DNA of 64,000 nt from Datisca glomerata (taxonomy: Eukaryota; Streptophyta; Magnoliopsida; Cucurbitales; Datiscaceae). Under the pieces are notes generated by a model. The model was not told the origin of the DNA. It searched no databases and worked only from the letters and a program-made list of their open reading frames with translations. The position numbers and the translations under genes were made by a program. This document shows, piece after piece, positions 12,224 to 24,476 of the stretch. The stretch's first letter is position 1. Each line of letters begins with the position of its first letter. The DNA lies in contig QANY01000291.1 of assembly GCA_003255025.1 (NCBI GenBank), positions 1 through 64,000 on the forward strand. Reading direction: 5' to 3'.

Positions 12224-13163
12224 GTTAGTTACATGTCTTTTCTCTCTCTTTTTTCTTCTTTTTTCCCTTTCTTTCTTTCTATTATTTTTTTCAAATTTTT
12301 CTACTGTTGTTTGTGTCCGAGTCAAGTCCGTTGCTCAATATTTTCATTTTCTTATTTAATTTTATCTTTTTCATTTGCATCTTCTAAATATGTGGTTGGG
12401 TATGAATTAGTTATATGAGTTTCTGTTTCCAAGTGTTGATTGCAGTTGATTAACCTATTTAATCTCTCGTAAGCCATAATTGACTTGCTTCAATGTCACT
12501 GTAGATTTGTGATAGTAAGTAGTAAGCTATAAGGTTAGAAAGATGGATATGAGCATATTGTAATTTGTTTAAATATTGTCCATGCAAACATAAATTTTGT
12601 CTTACCAGTAGGAGAGGGTCTTGGTGGTAAAAAGGAGTTGACAACTTCGCTTTGGAGGAAAAGAAAGACCATTTCGAGCCCCTCTGTATGCATATACTCT
12701 ATTTCTCTGTGACTACTGATGAGTTTATTAATACTTCCAATTAGCTGAACTATATCCTTGTCAAGATAATTTGCTCATCTAATTCTATTGAATAGTAATC
12801 AGAAGTTAATGGAGATGAGTTTAGTAAAATAGACAAGAAAAATTATTTAAGATCATCCAACAATTATATTTTCTTACCAGTATGTAGGTTTGGTGAATAG
12901 TATGGAAAAACATCCTTATGTGCATAAAATGTTGGTTTGTGTTGCATGTACTAGTAACTTTGTTGCAGCCTTCTATTATTCTAATTATGTGAATGTTTTT
13001 GCAACTCTTAAGGTTTGGACTAATCTTATGGTCTTTTCTTCAAGGTATGGAGCCGTATATGGTTCTCCCCCCTTAATAAGTTTTGCTTTTAGTAAGTTCC
13101 AATAAAATAATTAATTTGAACATTAATTTTGTTCTTCGTTAATTTAGTGATGACACTCATCTC

Positions 13164-14291
13164 ATATGGGACTTGGGAAGAATACCTTGATCCAAAACAC
13201 GTTTTTGGTCCAACTGTCGTTGTTTTTCATTCCTATCATTATGAGCTACTCTTGAGACCGAATGGATCCACATGAATAAAACTATAAGATTCAAATATCC
13301 GGCTAATTTTTCTCCGTAAATTCTCGACCTATTTAATCTTGACATCGTATGACTCTAATATAGGTATGATGTTAATATAACTCTCGATTCGGGTGCGCTA
13401 CATTTTCTGTTGGTGCAAATAAATATTTATATTTCATGGTCCATAGAATATTTAATGATATTACCCTTCATGAATATCAGTAACAAGAGAAAGATATAAA
13501 ATTACTGGCTTACGCCTCTAGTTATTATTTCCTTAAATTCTTTGTTGATTGTGAATAAGAAAAACATATTAGTAAAGTGTCTCATACAGATCAACATGTC
13601 TTATTCAATGACTCACGTCATCGAGTACCAGGCCCTGTTTATTTATTCACACATTTATCAATAAAGCATAAGGTGATATTGTTGCTTTTGTAATCTTATC
13701 ACAAATTTCATATCTATGAATCACGTAACTCTAACATAACTGAATCACGGTCCTAACAACCGATGTATTGTACTGCAATTCGAACTCACTCCTTTGGCAT
13801 ATCAAAGTTCACAAGTAACTAAGTCAAGTTTCGTATTCACATCAAAATTAAAGTAATTATGAAAATACCCTTAAGGTGTAACAATTAGATTTAGAGCTAG
13901 ATAAATGACTTTACTCTAAACAAATTGATTATTGGTCTATTCAACATATTCTATAACAGGTATAGGTCAACCGTTAGAGTCTCCACTCTCATACCCCAAG
14001 ACCGGCATCCTTTAGTTCAACCTAACAATCATAATTGGATTCGATTGCCCAGATGATTCTAAGACTGTGAATAACATTATGAACTATCTTAGAAGAGTTT
14101 GTCTAGAAGACTGCTCAATTTTTACTCTTCTTTCGTTGACAACAGTTCCAAGATTTAAGTAAGTTATAAACACGCTTTAATTAAAGAAAAGTTTCATTTA
14201 TTCATAAAATTCAATAATATATAAATGTCAATAAATAATTGTTTACTCATAAAAAGTTATTATACCCTACATTATAGACTTAATTCCAACA
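13164..14291 (-). mobile_element. Probable solo LTR (copia-like)
   Basis: On the minus strand the segment starts TGTTGGAATTAAGTC (from 14291 leftward) and ends AAGTCCCA at 13164, giving TG...CA ends and a length of about 1.13 kb. CATA lies immediately outside both ends, consistent with a short target duplication. It has no long open frames, and no second LTR or internal domain is nearby. The boundaries are inferred; the TG/CA ends and flanks are seen. Confidence 0.45.
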
Positions 14292-14591
14292 CATATGATA
14301 TATGAACGTTACAAGATGTCATCAGTCTTCAACCACACATCTCATGACAACTAAACATAAAAAAAAATATTATAGAAGTTGAGTATTACGAATGACATAA
14401 TCCATAGCATTACAAGATAAGTAAAAAAACAAAACTGAAATCCAAATCGCATAACCCACAACCATCAGTATTATGCCTGCTTCAAACTCCTAACTCCTGA
14501 CAATAAAAAAATCAAGCTATTTAAGAATGAGATCATTAACAAGAAAATGTTAAGGAAAAAGTAAATATTTTATTTTACCTAGTTACTCTGA

Positions 14592-14784
14592 CATACTCAA
14601 ATTAGTGTTTTTTTCTTTCATCTTCGACTTTCTGTTTGTTAATTTCCTCAAGCAACGTCAATGTTAATTGAGATATCATGTTCGTCTGCTTAGACTCTAA
14701 TTCAGAGATTTTCGAGCGTAGCATTTTGTTTTCTTCGACCAGTTGAGACCTATAACACCAGCGTAACATCCACTTGAGCAATCT
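14592..14784 (-). pseudogene. Coiled-coil C-terminal fragment, Ptta/En/Spm transposase-like
   Basis: The minus-strand frame reads SQLVEENKMLRSKISELESK and then an IS-L-L-LEEINKQ-type heptad run ending before TAA. This is the look of the C-terminal coiled coil in plant En/Spm-family transposase proteins. It is cut off by the assembly gap at 14785. Confidence 0.4.
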
Positions 14785-14785
14785 N
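14785..14785. other. Assembly gap (single N)
   Basis: A single N joins the coiled-coil fragment to the tail block of an array unit. Comparable single Ns are at 16432, 22073 and 27430. Each sits at an abrupt change of repeat context, except that the context at 27430 is less clear. Confidence 0.9.
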
Positions 14786-17726
14786 TAAACCGGTAAAGTT
14801 GAAGAAACTCCATGTTTCTTTATGGCGTTGTATTTCTATGGCGAGCAGAATTTGTGGGATCTGTCAAATTTTATTTCCAGCTTATGCTATAGTTAGTAAT
14901 TAGCCGTCTCATTTTTATTTACTGTAATAAATTAGTCAGATCATGAGAAAAATAAAACTTCAAATTTTCTCAGGAACTTCATGAAGCCCACACTCACTTT
15001 CTCTCTGATGCATATAATACTGATCTTTTGTTGATTGTATTATTTGTAGTCAATGGTAACCAAGATCTTCTAAACTTGATAGTTGTTTAGAGGCTAAAAC
15101 TTAACTTGTGTAGTATGAGGCTTAAATATTGCATAAATTTCAAAATATATCAACTAAATTATCAAAAACAGAATTGTGTTGCATATGTAGTGTGAAAATG
15201 AAAGAAGGGTTAGTAGTGAACATTTCAATAATCCCAAGTCATTAATAGTTTAGAGTCGAAAGGGATAGATGGATTTGTTTATAGATAGATGGATGACTAC
15301 TCATGACTATATTTTCTTGTGATAATAGCAAGTGGGAAAGCATCAGAGTTTGGATATCTCAAAGATGGATACATGTTTGAATGTTCTACTGGCTTATCAA
15401 GATTGTAGGATTTTTCCTTTCCTTCACTGTAAATCTATTTTAAGTACTAAGCCTGCTCCTGTTATCTTAACACTCTTCTTTTGTATAGCTTGAAGCGTGA
15501 CAAAATATCTCTGATTTCATCTTCTTTTAGGCTGCTTAGCTCGCCAACATGTCGGTTTAGACTTACTCTTCAAATAATAATCGAAATACGGTGGAGGAAT
15601 GTTCAAGGTTGTGGTGTACCTTTACCTTACTAGACTTGAGCAAATAAAATTGTAGTTGAAGCAAATATTAACTATTATTGTTAACATCAATTTTCTTATT
15701 AGGGATATTATGGATTGATACTACTAAATGTTATTAGCTCAGTCGATCATTGTAAAATATTTTTGTTTCCGTTACCAAAACATAAGGGCAAATACTTAGG
15801 TTGTTTTAAATTAACTCGTTTACCTATTTTGCACGAATTCATGGTGCATTAGATCAAATGAATTTAACAGGTTACCTATTGTCGTTAAAGAATCTTCAGG
15901 ACTACTAGGATGTTAGCGAATGGGTTTGGGTTGGGTATGATCATACTCACTAAATATTCATGTTAAGTTTTTACTACTCAGATCCAACACATACTAATGT
16001 TAAATTAAATGGGTGGGTGTGGGTAATACCCACTAAGACACAAGTACTCATATATTTTTTTCTTTTTTGTTTTCGAACTAAAGGACTATTCTTTTTTTCT
16101 ACTTAACAAGCAATTTTATTTTCATCATTCACTTATTTCTCTTCACTGAACTATTACCATGGAGATCAATAGTTCGGTTCAAATTACTCTCTCTCCAAAT
16201 TTACCGGCTGGACAACAATTTCTATAATAAATAGATTAAACTAGAAATTGAGTCTACAAAACTGTTTAATAAACCTAATAAAATTGATGAATTTTAGTTT
16301 GGTGAATCTTTATAAAATTGATAATTCGGTTACTTCAATTTTATGATTGTTCGGTTATAAAATTTATGATCTAATTTGTTCCCATTGTATATTTAATGAA
16401 CTATAGTTTGGTTATTCAAACATAAAATTTANGTTGGTGAGTTGAAATTTACATTTCTTACTCAATGGTTGAGTAGACCAATAAGCAGTTGTTTCTTATC
16501 CGATAGTGTGTTTCTCTATATCTTGATGCCTCTGTTCGATGAACAAACTTTGTTGAATTACATATGTAATAGAGCAATGAGCTTAAGAGAAATGAGAACT
16601 GATGTAAATTATCATAGCTTTAGATGTTTAGTTCCCTTTTGTAATCATCACTAGAAGCTTTTTTAACTTTGGTTCTCTGTAAAATTTTTGATTGTTGATG
16701 CAAGTTTCTTTCTCAGATTTCTCTGTCCATTAGATCTCTGTATTTTGATTATAATTCCTAGAAGTTGAGTAGTGATTAATAAATATAAAGTAGAGCATTT
16801 AATTCTATTAGCATCTTTGTCTACCTGTGTATTGTTGACATTATTCCTTTGACTAGAAAGGTAGAAATCTATACTTGATTTTCATCTTTCAGGATAGTGG
16901 AGGTTGTTTCCTGCACATTTACATACAATAAATTAACTAGCTTTATGGATAAACCGGTAAAGTTGAAGAAACTCCATGTTTCTTTATGGCGTTGTATTTC
17001 TATGCTGAGCAGAATTTGTGGGATCTGTCAAATTTTATTTCCAGCTTATGCTATAGTTAGTAATTAGACGTCTCATTTTTATTTACTGTAATAAATTAGT
17101 CAGATCATGAGAAAAATAAAACTTCAAATTTTCTCAGGAACTTATGAAGCCCACACTCACTTTCTCTCTTATGCATATATTTTGTTTAAATACTGATCTT
17201 TTGTTGATTGTATTATTTGTAGTCAATGGTAACCAAGATCTTCTAAACTTGATGGTTGTTCGGTTAAAACTTAACTTGTGTAGTATGTGGCTTAAATATT
17301 GCATAAATTTCAAAATATATCAACTAAATTATCAAAAACAGAATTGTGTTGCATATGTAGTGTGAAAATGAAAGAAGGGTTAGTAGTGAACATTTCAATA
17401 ATCCCAAGTCATTAATAGTTTAGAGTCAAAAGGGATAGATAGATTTGTTTATAGATAGATGGATGACTACTCATGACTATATTTTCTTGTGATAATAGCA
17501 AGTGGGAAAGCATTAGAGTTTGGATATCTCAAAGATGGATTCATGTTTGAATGTTCTACTGGCTTATCAAGATTGTAGGATTTTTCCTTTCCTTCACTGT
17601 AAATCTATTTTAAGTACTAAGCCTGCTCCTGTTATCTTAACACTCTTCTTTTGTATAGCTTGAAGAGTGACAAAATATCTCTGATTTCATCTTCTTTTAG
17701 GCTGCTTAGCTCGCCAACATGTCGGT
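14786..17726. repeat. Array tail-head segments between gaps (partial copy 3)
   Basis: 14786-15556 is a unit tail and 15557-16431 a unit head. After the N at 16432, 16433-17726 is another tail. Sequence up to about 15950 matches 8014-9178 exactly where compared; from 15951 it follows 18121 onward. The segment is therefore either a real mosaic or a chimeric assembly. Confidence 0.8.
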
Positions 17727-18660
17727 TTAGACTTACTCTTCAAATAATAATCGAAATACGGTGGAGGAATGTTCAAGGTTGTGGTGTACCTTTACCTTAC
17801 TAGACTTGAGCAAATAAAATTGTAGTTGAAGCAAATATTAACTATTATTGTTACCATCAATTTTCTCATTAGTGATATTATGGATTGATACTACTAAATG
17901 TTATTAGCTCAGTCGGTCATTGTGAAATATTTTTATTTCCGTTACCAAAAAATAAGGGTAAATACTTAGATTGTTTTAAATTAACTCGTTTACCTCTTTT
18001 GTACGAATTCATGGTGCATTACATCAAATGAATTTAACAGGTTGCCTATTGTCGTTAAAGAATCTTCAGGACTACTAGGATGTTAGCGAATGGGTTTGGG
18101 TTGGGTATGATCATACTCACTAAATATTCATGTTAAGTTTTTACTACTCAGATCCAACACATACTAATGTTAAATTAAATGGGTGGGTGTGGGTAATACC
18201 CACTAAGACACAAGTACTCATATATTTTTTTCTTTTTTGTTTTCGAACTAAAGGACTATTCTTTTTTTCTACTTAACAAGCAATTTTATTTTCATCATTC
18301 ACTTATTTCTCTTCACTGAACTATTACCATGGAGATCAATAGTTCGGTTCAAATTACTCTCTCTCCAAATTTACCGGCTGGACAACAATTTCTATAATAA
18401 ATAGATTAAACTAGAAATTGAGTCTACAAAACTGTTTAATAAACCTAATAAAATTGATGAATTTTAGTTTGGTGAATCTTTATAAAATTGATAATTCGGT
18501 TACTTCAATTTTATGATTGTTCGGTTATAAAATTTATGATCTAATTTGTTCCCATTGTATATTTAATGAACTATAGTTTGGTTATTCAAACATAAAATTT
18601 ATGATGTAGTTTGGTCTGATTGTAAAATTGATGAATTTTGGTTCCATTTGATTATAGAAT

Positions 18661-18774
18661 TGATGAATTTTAATTCAAATGTTAAATTGATGAACATTGG
18701 TTCAACTCGATTATAATTGATGAATTTTAATTCAAATGTTAAATTGATGAACATTGGTTCAACTCGATTATAAT
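18661..18774. repeat. 57-bp tandem duplication unique to copy 4
   Basis: Two successive 57-bp units starting TGATGAATTTTAATTCAAAT at 18661 and 18718. Copies 1 and 2 have the corresponding segment once. Confidence 0.85.
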
Positions 18775-20814
18775 TGATGAATTTTAATTTGGTTATTCAA
18801 TTGATGATTTAGTTCAGTTTGATGATAAAATTCTAATTGGATTCGATTCTAGTAGTATTGGTTCTTCGATTATGAAACTGACGATTCAGTTTGATTAAGT
18901 CGTAAACTTTATGAATTCTAGTTGCTTTCCGATTATAAAACTGCAGTACAATTTAGTAGGTCATAAAATTAATTCTATTTTTGTTTGATTATAAAATTGA
19001 TGAATTCCATTGTCAATCATGAGTGAAAATGAGAATTACACCACAGTTGTAATATATATTGTTATCTTTACGAAAAGAAAAGAAGACTACTAAATTTTGT
19101 GGTTACCCTTTAGGTATTGCCTATTACCTATACCCTACCCATATATGGGTAAAAACATTCACACCCAATTAAAACTCATACTCAAATATAATACTTGAAA
19201 CTGACTCATTAAGCTAAATATTAGTTGATATTTTTACCACGGGTATTTTTGACATCCCAAAGAACTACCACTCAACGATCTTACCTGTTGGGAAGTTATT
19301 AACAAGTTGTTAACTATCATTAAAGAATTTAACAATGCCATATGTTTTATAATATTTTATTGTAGACGTCTATTTTGATGATACAAGTAGTAATTCACTA
19401 CAAGAGAAACCTTATATACCCGTGGTTTCAACCTCCCGTAAAAAACTATTTTGGCAGCTTTTAAACCGACGTCGAATCCTTCACTGAAATGACGTTACGC
19501 CAACAGAAGAACGCATTTTGCACTTACAAACAATCGGAATAAGCATGCAAAACTACCTTAAATGAGAGCCTGAAAAACTTTTACCGATGGTTCTCCTCTT
19601 TTTACCGGCGGTTCATAACCGTCGGTTTAGTTTTTGCTTTTATACAGTGGTTTACTAACTGCAATTATAGGCTAAAAATTTTTCATGCTAAATTATTTTT
19701 CCTGGGGATTTTCATGTGTTAAAAGAATGCCATTGTTTTTTAGCATATGCAAATGTTACTTGCAAATATAGTTTTTAATACTTTCTACATCCAGAAAATT
19801 TAGAACACTACACTAACACAATTCTCAATTGATAGAACATATTGTTGGATTGAGTTTTAGATTTTAAAGAAACATATTGAACCATGACTAGCTCATGGGC
19901 TGAATATAAAAAAAATTCATACAAATATTTAATCCAATTAAACCAAAACTAATTAATGAACATGTATAATCATATAAACATGTCAAGAAAAGATTGAAAC
20001 AATTTATAACTTTTCAATTAATGGAGAATTTCTGATTTGGCGGGATCCAATTTCTATCTCGCGTTCTTCGTTCTTCGTAAAACTAGAAATTGATTTTCAC
20101 ACCAACAACCACCTGTTAAAATTAAAAGTATATCTCTCAAAGATATCGGTAGAAATTAAGCGTGGGCTCTCAAAACAACGATTGGAAGAGAAAAAACAAA
20201 ATGTTCCTCTTCCCTACTATATTTCGGCGGCAACAAGCTTTGAAGGGGGGAGAAAAACTATTTCTGATATGTCTAACACTTAACTTAGCTAAGGGTTAGG
20301 TTCACAATCCTTTTATATTAATTATAGACACTACTACAAAAATAGTTTATAATGACAGCAAGGGAATTATTCTTATGACAGGTCTCTAAAACCTGTCATA
20401 AAAACAGGTGCTAAAGGGTACTTTTTTTTATTTTAGCTAACATGACAGTGTTTGAATAATCTGTCATTATATACTTATCTACGATGCCAGTAAATATTTG
20501 AATTGTCATCAATTTTTACAACTTTTAATTCAGGCGTGGGTACGTACCTATACAAATAGTGCAGCTTTTGCTGACATTATTACTAAGTTTTTATCTATTT
20601 ACAAAAATTTCGTATTATAACCCTAATCTAAAATAATTTCCATCTCTCTCGATGCCGTCTTTCTCTCTCTCTCGGCCTGTGCCAAAGCCATCTCTCTCTC
20701 GCTAGCTCGCCATCATTTTCGTCGGAGCTGGTGCTAACAGGGAAAGGAAGCTAAGAGAGAAAAGAGAATCACTTAAAAACCCATTCCTCCCTTTCATTAG
20801 TAACCTTAGAATTG

Positions 20815-20904
20815 ATGTCGAGAACTCGATCCAAGCCAGTCCTTGCCATGCTTTTCTTACAGTTATGCTTCTCCCTTCTCTCTTCATCGCTCGCAATCAC
20901 TTTG
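20815..20904 (+). pseudogene. Signal-peptide exon fragment (copy 4)
   Basis: The same exon as in copies 1 and 2, but the donor reads GCAATT instead of GTAATT, so the conventional splice site is lost or has become a weak GC donor. Confidence 0.5.
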
Positions 20905-21115
20905 GCAATTTCCCTGCTATATTACCTCTTATTTTTAACCCTAGAAATATTTGATAGAGAAGCTCGTTGATGAACAGGTCGAGACATATCCTCTTTGCCC
21001 TATAATAGCCCTTGCTTTGTTTTCGGTTCTGAAGGATTGTGAAGTAGACTCTTTGAAGGAAGGGTCTGAAGTGAGTTTTTTCACTCTCTTTTCTCTATGG
21101 CTTTTACGATTTTTG

Positions 21116-21197
21116 GTGTAAAATGTTTACGATCTCACCCCTTTCAATAATTACAGCTATTGGTTTGGTTTTGAGATCTTTCATTCCGGCATTAAAG
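21116..21197 (+). pseudogene. PPPDE/DeSI-like exon fragment with premature stop (copy 4)
   Basis: Identical to copy 2 except that TTA has become TAA at the second codon of the recognisable segment (GTG TAA AAT GTT TAC). The DeSI frame is therefore interrupted, while the NVYDLTP...IFHSGIK part remains. This shows the copies are drifting as pseudogenes. Confidence 0.65.
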
Positions 21198-22689
21198 GTT
21201 AGTTACATGTCTTTTCTCTCTCTTTTTTCTTCTTTTTTCCCTTTCTTTCTTTCTATTATTTTTTTCAAATTTTTCTACTGTTGTTTGTGTCCGAGTCAAG
21301 TCCGTTGCTCAATATTTTCATTTTCTTATTTAATTTTATCTTTTTCATTTGCATCTTCTAAATATGTGGTTGGGTATGAATTAGTTATATGAGTTTCTGT
21401 TTCCAAGTGTTGATTGCAGTTGATTAACCTATTTAATCTCTCGTAAGCCATAATTGACTTGCTTCAATGTCACTGTAGATTTGTGATAGTAAGTAGTAAG
21501 CTATAAGGTTAGAAAGATGGATATGAGCATATTGTAATTTGTTTAAATATTGTCCATGCAAACATAAATTTTGTCTTACCAGTAGGAGAGGGTCTTGGTG
21601 GTAAAAAGGAGTTGACAACTTCGCTTTGGAGGAAAAGAAAGACCATTTCGAGCCCCTCTGTATGCATATACTCTATTTCTCTGTGACTACTGATGAGTTT
21701 ATTAATACTTCCAATTAGCTGAACTATATCCTTGTCAAGATAATTTGCTCATCTAATTCTATTGAATAGTAATCAGAAGTTAATGGAGATGAGTTTAGTA
21801 AAATAGACAAGAAAAATTATTTTAAGATCATCCAACAATTATATTTTCTTACCAGTATGTAGGTTTGGTGAATAGTATGGAAAAACATCCTTATGTGCAT
21901 AAAATGTTGGTTTGTGTTGCATGTACTAGTAACTTTGTTGCAGCCTTCTATTATTCTAATTATGTGAATGTTTTTGCAACTCTTAAGGTTTGGACTAATC
22001 TTATGGTCTTTTCTTCAAGGTATGGAGCCGTATATGGTTCTCCCCCCTTAATAAGTTTTGCTTTTAGTAAGTNTGCTCATTTCCTATTACTTATGAAAAC
22101 ATGTCGTTCGTCGAGAGAACGGCTTCACAATGATCATAAAGTTTATCGGTATTTTGTTGTATAGATTTATATAATGTAAAATATAAAATCATAATACTTA
22201 GAGTGTTACAGCCACTTAATATAATGATATTTTAATTATTTTAAACAATAATCATCCAAAATTTTAATGTAATAATTACTTACAGTAGCAACTTTTTAGA
22301 CTCTAAATTAGCAAAAGTCTCATATTTATGTTTATAAGAGATTGCAATAATTTGACACGATTAAATTTTTTCCCAGTCTTTTTTCCCACACCATTATAAT
22401 GAGTTAACATTTAATTTATAAATGAAGCGAACATTATTAAATATGAATCATTCTTAATTACCTTTTGATGTGATATTTACGCTATATTTATCCGACCGAC
22501 CGTATGTAACTTTTTTTGTTTACTTCGGTTCCCTTTATTTGTGATATTGTGCTTTTATAAAAAAAAATTCAATTGTTATAATCAATTTCATATTTAACAT
22601 AAATTTTATTACATAATTAACAATGATATAATTATTATCATTCCTTCTGGAGAATACCTATCTCTCGAGGAGACTATGTAGTAGACATT

Positions 22690-23123
22690 CATCTATAGTT
22701 GCATATTTTGCCTTGCACTCTTTCTTTAGCAATATTTTTTCATCTCTTCATTGCTTATTGAGCTTATTCATCGTAATCTTGTAAGAACCATCATCAACAT
22801 GGTATTTTGACTACAAAAATTACAATGGAAAGTTATTATTATGACAAAATAATAGTTCATGACAAAGTAAGAAAATAATAAGAAAATACATTGACAATAT
22901 CCCAAACTTCGTCCTTGTACACATTTGGCATTTGTCTCCAATCAGTAAACTGAAATGGTAAACATGTGTAACCTTTCATAAGAGTACCCAAGAAACGTGT
23001 AAAAACATTTGATCCATCCCCAACAGTTTGATAGTCATGATTATACTCATTAAACTCAGCTTTATTTTTTTCTCCCTCAGGTAATTTCCATAGGTCTTCA
23101 ACAGGCGTCTTCATACGCCTCAT
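22690..23123 (-). pseudogene. Plant transposase (Ptta/En/Spm-like) fragment
   Basis: The minus-strand frame 22857-23123 reads MRRMKTPVEDLWKLPEGEKN, then a GDGSNVFTRFLGTL block and a WRQMPNVYKDEVWDIV block. This is the conserved core of the plant Ptta/En/Spm transposase family. Weaker coding-like sequence continues at 22690-22800 in disrupted frame. The gene is truncated and not functional. Confidence 0.75.
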
Positions 23124-23564
23124 TGGTCTAGAAACTTCATCTTTACATAATTAAAATACTTATATTTCTTAATATAAGCAATGAGATAGTTTTAATTAAA
23201 TTATAAAATACACATACTTCCAATTCTTATGTTATCCTCTGAATTTGAGTTTGACCATGTTGGCTCTTCTATGTTGGTAGATGGACTCTCCCCGATCATT
23301 GAATTTTGACATTTTGAACGAGTGATGATAGATTCCTGTAAAGATAAAAAAAAATACGAACATATTAATTGTTGTTCAATGCATCAATAAGTGAAACTAT
23401 AAAATAAAACTTCAAATAAAGAAATAAATTTTACCTAAAATGACTCAATTAATTTGGGTCATCATTACTCATGTTGTCATTGCTAAAAGTAACATCACCA
23501 CATTGTTCATTACCTTCATCAGATCTACCTAAATTTTTATGACTTTCATCACATCACCATCTAA

Positions 23565-24476
23565 TCAAACTAAATCTATATCTTCTTGATAATCATCAAA
23601 CATGTCTTCACAGTCATATTCGTTGATCGTTTCTAAAATGTACTTCTCAATCATTATCTTTGGCTCCCTTCCCCATGCCAAACAAATCTTTGGGTTTTGT
23701 ACGCACAATTGCATGTTACTCTTTTTCTTTGGGAATTCTTGTACATAATACATCAAGCGCGCTTGATATTGAAAGATAAAGGCCTCATAGTTCAACTGTT
23801 CACAGTACGAATCATGTTAGAAATGTTCGCTAGGGTAAACCATATTGGCCGTTTTTTCTCCCATTGTTAGGATTACTCCTATCACATGTCAACAAAATCA
23901 CCTTAAACTTTTCATTCTAGTTAAGCCCAATGATATCTTTTAGTATCCTGTATATTTTTTCTCCTCTAATAGGTGTCTTATCCCTCAGCGCTTGCTAACT
24001 TATTATGTCATATGTTACAACAAATCCACTATTTTATGATTTAAGTAACTTATCATTCTATGGTGTGAAATATGAAATCACTTATGTTATATCTTGAATA
24101 CTTCTCATTAAAGTACCACAAGTTCTACATGATTGATCTTTAGCATTATTTTTTCAATATGTCATGCATTCATTCATACATGCATTTATTATTTCATGCC
24201 CAAGACTTAACTTTTGAATATATTTTTTTTGCTTTATAAAATGTCTTTGGAAGCTGAACACCTTCAGGTAAAGAATCACACAATAAATCTAGAAGCACAG
24301 TTGTAGATATATCACACCATCTATGAAGAAATTAAATGATATAAATGCATTATGAATTAGAGCTTTGAGTACTTTTTGCATCCAGATATAATTATTGGTT
24401 ACTATCTCTAACGGAATCATAAAAATCTCAAGCTTCTGAGTCATGTCCAACTTCATTGACTTGTTCATAATTATTT
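23565..24476 (-). pseudogene. TNP2-like transposase fragments (left of inserted MULE)
   Basis: Minus-strand reading shows DFYDSVRDSNQ, then a stop and LYLDAKST, then PEGVQLPKTFYKAKKI near 24235-24275. This is the LP-(K/S)-FYEAKK-type signature of TNP2 proteins of CACTA elements. Many stops follow. The lower part (23565-23795) is an open but unrecognised acidic stretch. Confidence 0.65.

Larger units (their letters stand above)
8785..13103. repeat. Array copy 2, truncated on the right
   Basis: Starts with the same head block as copy 1, then the minisatellite (about 9490-10025), CACTA-like terminus A at 10418 (first base T), and terminus B at 11355. Homology to copy 1 stops after AGTAAGTTCCAAT at about 13103, where unrelated DNA begins. 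Confidence 0.85.
2714..22072. repeat. Tandem array of about 6-kb units, gap-broken
   Basis: The block beginning CGGTTTA(A/G)ACTTACTCTTC starts at 2714, 8785, 15557 and 17727. The tail block around TAAACCGGTAAAGTTGAAG occurs at 8014, 14786 and 16953. Copy 1 is 2714-8784 (6.07 kb, complete). Copy 2 runs 8785 to about 13103, where it switches to unrelated sequence. 14786-16431 is tail plus head, 16433-17726 is a tail, and copy 4 is 17727-22072. Copy 1 is visibly more diverged; copies 2 and 4 are almost identical between about 10.7-13.1 and 19.67-22.07 kb (offset 8974). Single Ns at 14785, 16432 and 22073 mark scaffold joins, so the true copy number is unknown. Confidence 0.9.
17727..22072. repeat. 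Array copy 4
   Basis: Head block, minisatellite with a copy-specific 57-bp duplication (18661-18774), CACTA-like terminus A at 19396 and terminus B at 20329, then the captured exons. The right half matches copy 2 almost base for base at an offset of 8974. It ends at the N at 22073. Confidence 0.85.

Noticed and set aside
12149..12418. 89-aa hydrophobic protein, repeated at 21123-21392
   Set aside because: It is a shifted frame across the DeSI exon and the following T-rich intron; the DeSI frame has the recognisable motif.
12459..12644. 61-aa minus-strand protein, repeated at 21433-21618
   Set aside because: Identity between copies simply reflects DNA duplication; no motif and no support in copy 1.
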